Below are positions 20,458 through 22,483 of a stretch of 22,483 nucleotides of DNA, piece after piece. The notes under the pieces are model-generated. The model saw nothing but the letters and a program-made list of their open reading frames with translations. It was not told where the DNA came from and did not search any database. This stretch comes from Phellopilus nigrolimitatus (taxonomy: Eukaryota > Basidiomycota > Agaricomycetes > Hymenochaetales > Hymenochaetaceae), in the NCBI GenBank assembly GCA_021029095.1, contig JAJOHG010000402.1, positions 1 to 22,483 on the forward strand, written 5' to 3'. Made by a program: the position numbers and the translations under genes. Position 1 is the stretch's first letter; every line of letters starts with the position of its first letter.

Positions 20458-21733
20458 ATGTCCGATAGGCGTTCAAGCAAAAAGCGTTTTCGTTCTGTAA
20501 GTGCTATAAACTATAGCGAGAATTGACAACTCATTTCACGCTTAGTAGGATGGGACCTCGATCTGGACAAGACGCAGCCTAGATGGGCCTGGCGTCTGGG
20601 TGACATGTGTCAAAGGCAGAGAAAAACAGACCGTCGGAGAAATATACGATCTTTTCGAGTCTGTAGGTCATACATATATCCTTAGAGAATCTGATTGAAA
20701 TCTGACGATGAATTATAAATAGCTTGCAGAGGAGATCTGGCCTACTGAAGCGAAACGCTCCTCAGAAGACCTCAATGGCGACAGTGATGCAGAGGAGGTT
20801 GAAGATCTGGAAAAGGCGGTCGCCAAGGAGGTAGAAAAGATGAGGAGACCGCGAAAAGAGCAGAGATTCGGTACGCAATCCGTACAAAGTAGTGACGCAG
20901 CGGAATTTTATGATCAAAATATTCAGCAAGCTGTCAACCGATACGCCGTGCTGTAAGTAGACATTTTCATTGATGTTGAAACCACATCTTGTTGATAGGA
21001 CAATCTCTCTTTCAGTGGTATTCATATCTTGCAAGCCTCCGACAGACCCAGTAGCCTTGGTGGGACTGCATATGGAAAAAGTTGAGAAGACAGGAATCAC
21101 ACATACTCGGTAAGTATATGCGCTCAAAACTTGCCCTAAAATGTACGACATATTCAGCTTTTTTTTTTTTGTTTCAGGAGCACGCAGCGTCTCATTCCCG
21201 TTTCCGGGTCTTGCGACGCCAACCTCGCTGAAATCACATCTCTGTGCAAGCGTCTCGTAACACCAGCCTTTGAGAGCGAGGACGCGAGAGTACATCGCGT
21301 AAGTACAACCGATTTGAGATTACATCGTTTCTCAAACGAACTCAATATTTTCATCGATGACTCGACCGTTTTACGTTCCACAGTACAAGATTGAGTTGCG
21401 AATTCGCAACCACAACACCGTCTCGCGTGAGGAAGTCATCAAGACGATTGCCCAATGCGTTCCAGCAGAACATAAGGTTGATCTCGCAGCTCCCGAGCTA
21501 TTTGTTCTCGTCGAGATTTTCAAGGTATGCTCAACTGTTCATCCCCTTTCATGATGTTTTATACCTATGGGTGTATTTTACATTGTTATAGATAACTGAC
21601 TCACGTTATTTTTATCTCATTATAGAGCACATGCGGTATAAGTGTAGTGAGAGATTACTACCGCTACAAAAAGTTCAATGTGGTCGAAGTGTCTCATGCG
21701 AAACTCGCAGAAGAAATTGGCGCCCAGTTATAA
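20458..21733 (+). CDS. TAN1: TAN1/THUMPD1 tRNA acetylation adaptor, with one frame break
   Basis: Tan1/THUMPD1 is a THUMP-domain tRNA-binding adaptor that directs the acetyltransferase Kre33/NAT10 to make ac4C at position 12 of tRNA-Ser and tRNA-Leu. Eight exons: 20458-20496, 20549-20662, 20723-20870, 20927-20952, 21016-21109, 21178-21298, 21384-21524, 21626-21733, for about 263 aa. The start MSDRRSSKKRFRS is short and basic. Then come TRRSLDGPGVWVTCVKGRE, an acidic linker, VFISCKPPTDP, and the THUMP part: STQRLIPVSGSCDANL, IELRIRNHNTVSREEVI, HKVDLAAPELFVLVEIFK and CGISVVRDYYRYKKFN. Exon 4 is one nucleotide short of the phase required: ASCQ is in one frame and TDTPC in the next. Skipping exon 4 (one 145 bp intron, 20871-21015) gives an unbroken alternative, but removes what looks like a conserved nine-residue segment. 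Confidence 0.93.
20936..20937 (+). other. Apparent one-base deletion in TAN1 exon 4
   Basis: Exon 4 (20927-20952) is 26 nt where 27 are needed to link exons 3 and 5. The residues ASCQ read before this point and TDTPC after it, each in its own frame, together match what I expect between RF and VFISCKPP in basidiomycete Tan1 proteins. The position within CAACC is approximate. Confidence 0.6.
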
Positions 21734-22168
21734 TAGAATCAAGGCAGATAACGATTATAAGATAGATTGTTTGTGTATTGGATAGTGGATGATGCAAATT
21801 GCAGTGCGTGTATACTAGCTAGTGGTGTATAATGCGTATGAAAGAATGTTCGGTAGTAAAGTATCTAATATGTGGTACGGTGTGTGTCCGTGCATGTGCT
21901 ATGAAATCCAAGAATGTCTCTGCGGAATGTGTCCAGATCGATTGCAAGAAAAGGCGATGTTGTCCAAGAATAAGCTGAGCGGTGTAGCCGTTGAACAGAT
22001 ACGCCTACATCTCTCATCACTTCGAGTCCGTCATCGTTCTCAAACAGTCCGAGTAAAAGGCCCATGGCTGTCGCCCTTGAGTTCCCCGCGGATGTCATCT
22101 TCTCCCTCTTTCTCCCTCTTTCCGCCCAGTTTGCTCCAAGTTCGTAGCATCTGCACGTTGCCATTCCC
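21734..22168. other. Intergenic: convergent 3' ends of TAN1 and the glycosyltransferase-like gene
   Basis: About 435 bp between the TAN1 stop and the stop I assign to the minus-strand gene at the window edge. An additional 3' exon of that gene could lie here after a gtgagg donor near its stop, but I cannot support one. No other feature was recognised. Confidence 0.4.
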
Positions 22169-22483
22169 TCACCACTCCACCAGATCCTGCGCCATCTTCT
22201 TCCCGTCTTTCCTCCTTTCCTCGTCTTCTTCTGCCCCCCTTGCTCTTCTCCGATTTTTCTTCTCTCGACCAGTCTCCCACGCGTGTCGAACATAGTCAGC
22301 CCAATCGCCAGACTCGTAACGCATCTGCTCAAGCTCGACACCGGTGCCCTCCTCATGCAAGAGGCGTCGCAACCCATGTTCCTCGACAAATAGTGGACGC
22401 GGAACGAACACGAGCGGCGTGCTCGCGGAAACGCATTCCGCAACTGTGCCATAGCCGAGTTTCCAGTAGCACATCACCGAGCG
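22169..22483 (-). CDS. Glycosyltransferase-like protein, C-terminal part, cut by the window edge
   Basis: Minus-strand open frame entering from the right edge and stopping at 22169, at least 104 codons. It contains KLGYGTVAECVSASTPLVFV followed by PRPLFVEEHGLRRLL and a GTGVEL segment. This is the C-terminal nucleotide-sugar-binding signature of GT-B/MurG-type glycosyltransferases, best matching the N-terminal half of plant L-arabinokinase and related microbial proteins. The pattern is a glycine-rich KxGYGT loop, a conserved Pro-Arg and an EE pair. After about 60 residues it becomes Lys/Arg/Glu-rich low complexity. The start lies outside the window, and the true 3' end may include another exon. 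Substrate unknown. Confidence 0.6.
   Translation of the reverse strand, partial: RSVMCYWKLGYGTVAECVSASTPLVFVPRPLFVEEHGLRRLLHEEGTGVELEQMRYESGDWADYVRHAWETGREKKNRRRARGAEEDEERRKDGKKMAQDLVEW

Noticed and set aside
21822..22295. 157-codon + strand frame downstream of TAN1
   Set aside because: It overlaps the glycosyltransferase-like exon on the opposite strand, and the Ser/Pro/Phe-rich product looks like an antisense artefact.
1..22483. CRISPR array, prophage, bacterial operon or mobile-element genes
   Set aside because: No spaced direct repeats, phage or transposase products were seen; intron structure shows fungal nuclear DNA.

Overview
The window reads as nuclear DNA of a filamentous basidiomycete, most likely an Agaricomycete. 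Genes are dense and broken by many 44-107 bp introns. Conserved proteins (eIF6, NDUFAF7, FRA10AC1, TAN1/THUMPD1, a three-repeat paladin-type phosphatase) can be rebuilt exon by exon. No bacterial, viral or transposon-encoded gene was recognised. Exon coordinates below come from reading splice sites by eye and checking phase; no transcript or database evidence was available.

Layout. 1-569: nothing recognised. 570-4160: a large imperfect inverted duplication with arms at about 570-2119 and 2443-4160 around a 323 bp spacer. It carries two head-to-head copies of an unrecognised Pro/acidic-rich gene: an intact 3-exon copy on + (2743-3707) and a shortened, remodelled copy on - (1811 to 1099). 4161-4754: nothing recognised. 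4755-5680 (-): eIF6/TIF6, 4 exons, 245 aa, divergent from 5904-7566 (+), an NDUFAF7/MidA-type mitochondrial methyltransferase of 458 aa. 7648-8622 (-): FRA10AC1-like protein, convergent with NDUFAF7. 9216-10681 (-): Ser/Thr-rich single-pass membrane protein of the Mid2/WSC-like type. 11009-17146 (-): a 33-exon gene for a paladin-like protein with three repeats and three CX5R loops. 17534-20028 (-): a 19-exon MFS transporter of the Dal5/anion:cation symporter type. 20458-21733 (+): TAN1/THUMPD1. 22169-22483 (-): the 3' part of a glycosyltransferase-like gene that runs off the window.

The genes do not form a pathway. Several serve core functions: ribosome biogenesis (eIF6), tRNA acetylation (TAN1), complex I assembly (NDUFAF7) and probably RNA processing (FRA10AC1). 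The notable signals are the head-to-head inverted gene pair with an intron turned into coding sequence in one copy, 6- and 8-nt micro-exons in the paladin gene, two or three GC-AG introns, and single-base frame breaks in two otherwise well-kept genes (paladin, TAN1). Those breaks are either assembly errors or real lesions.
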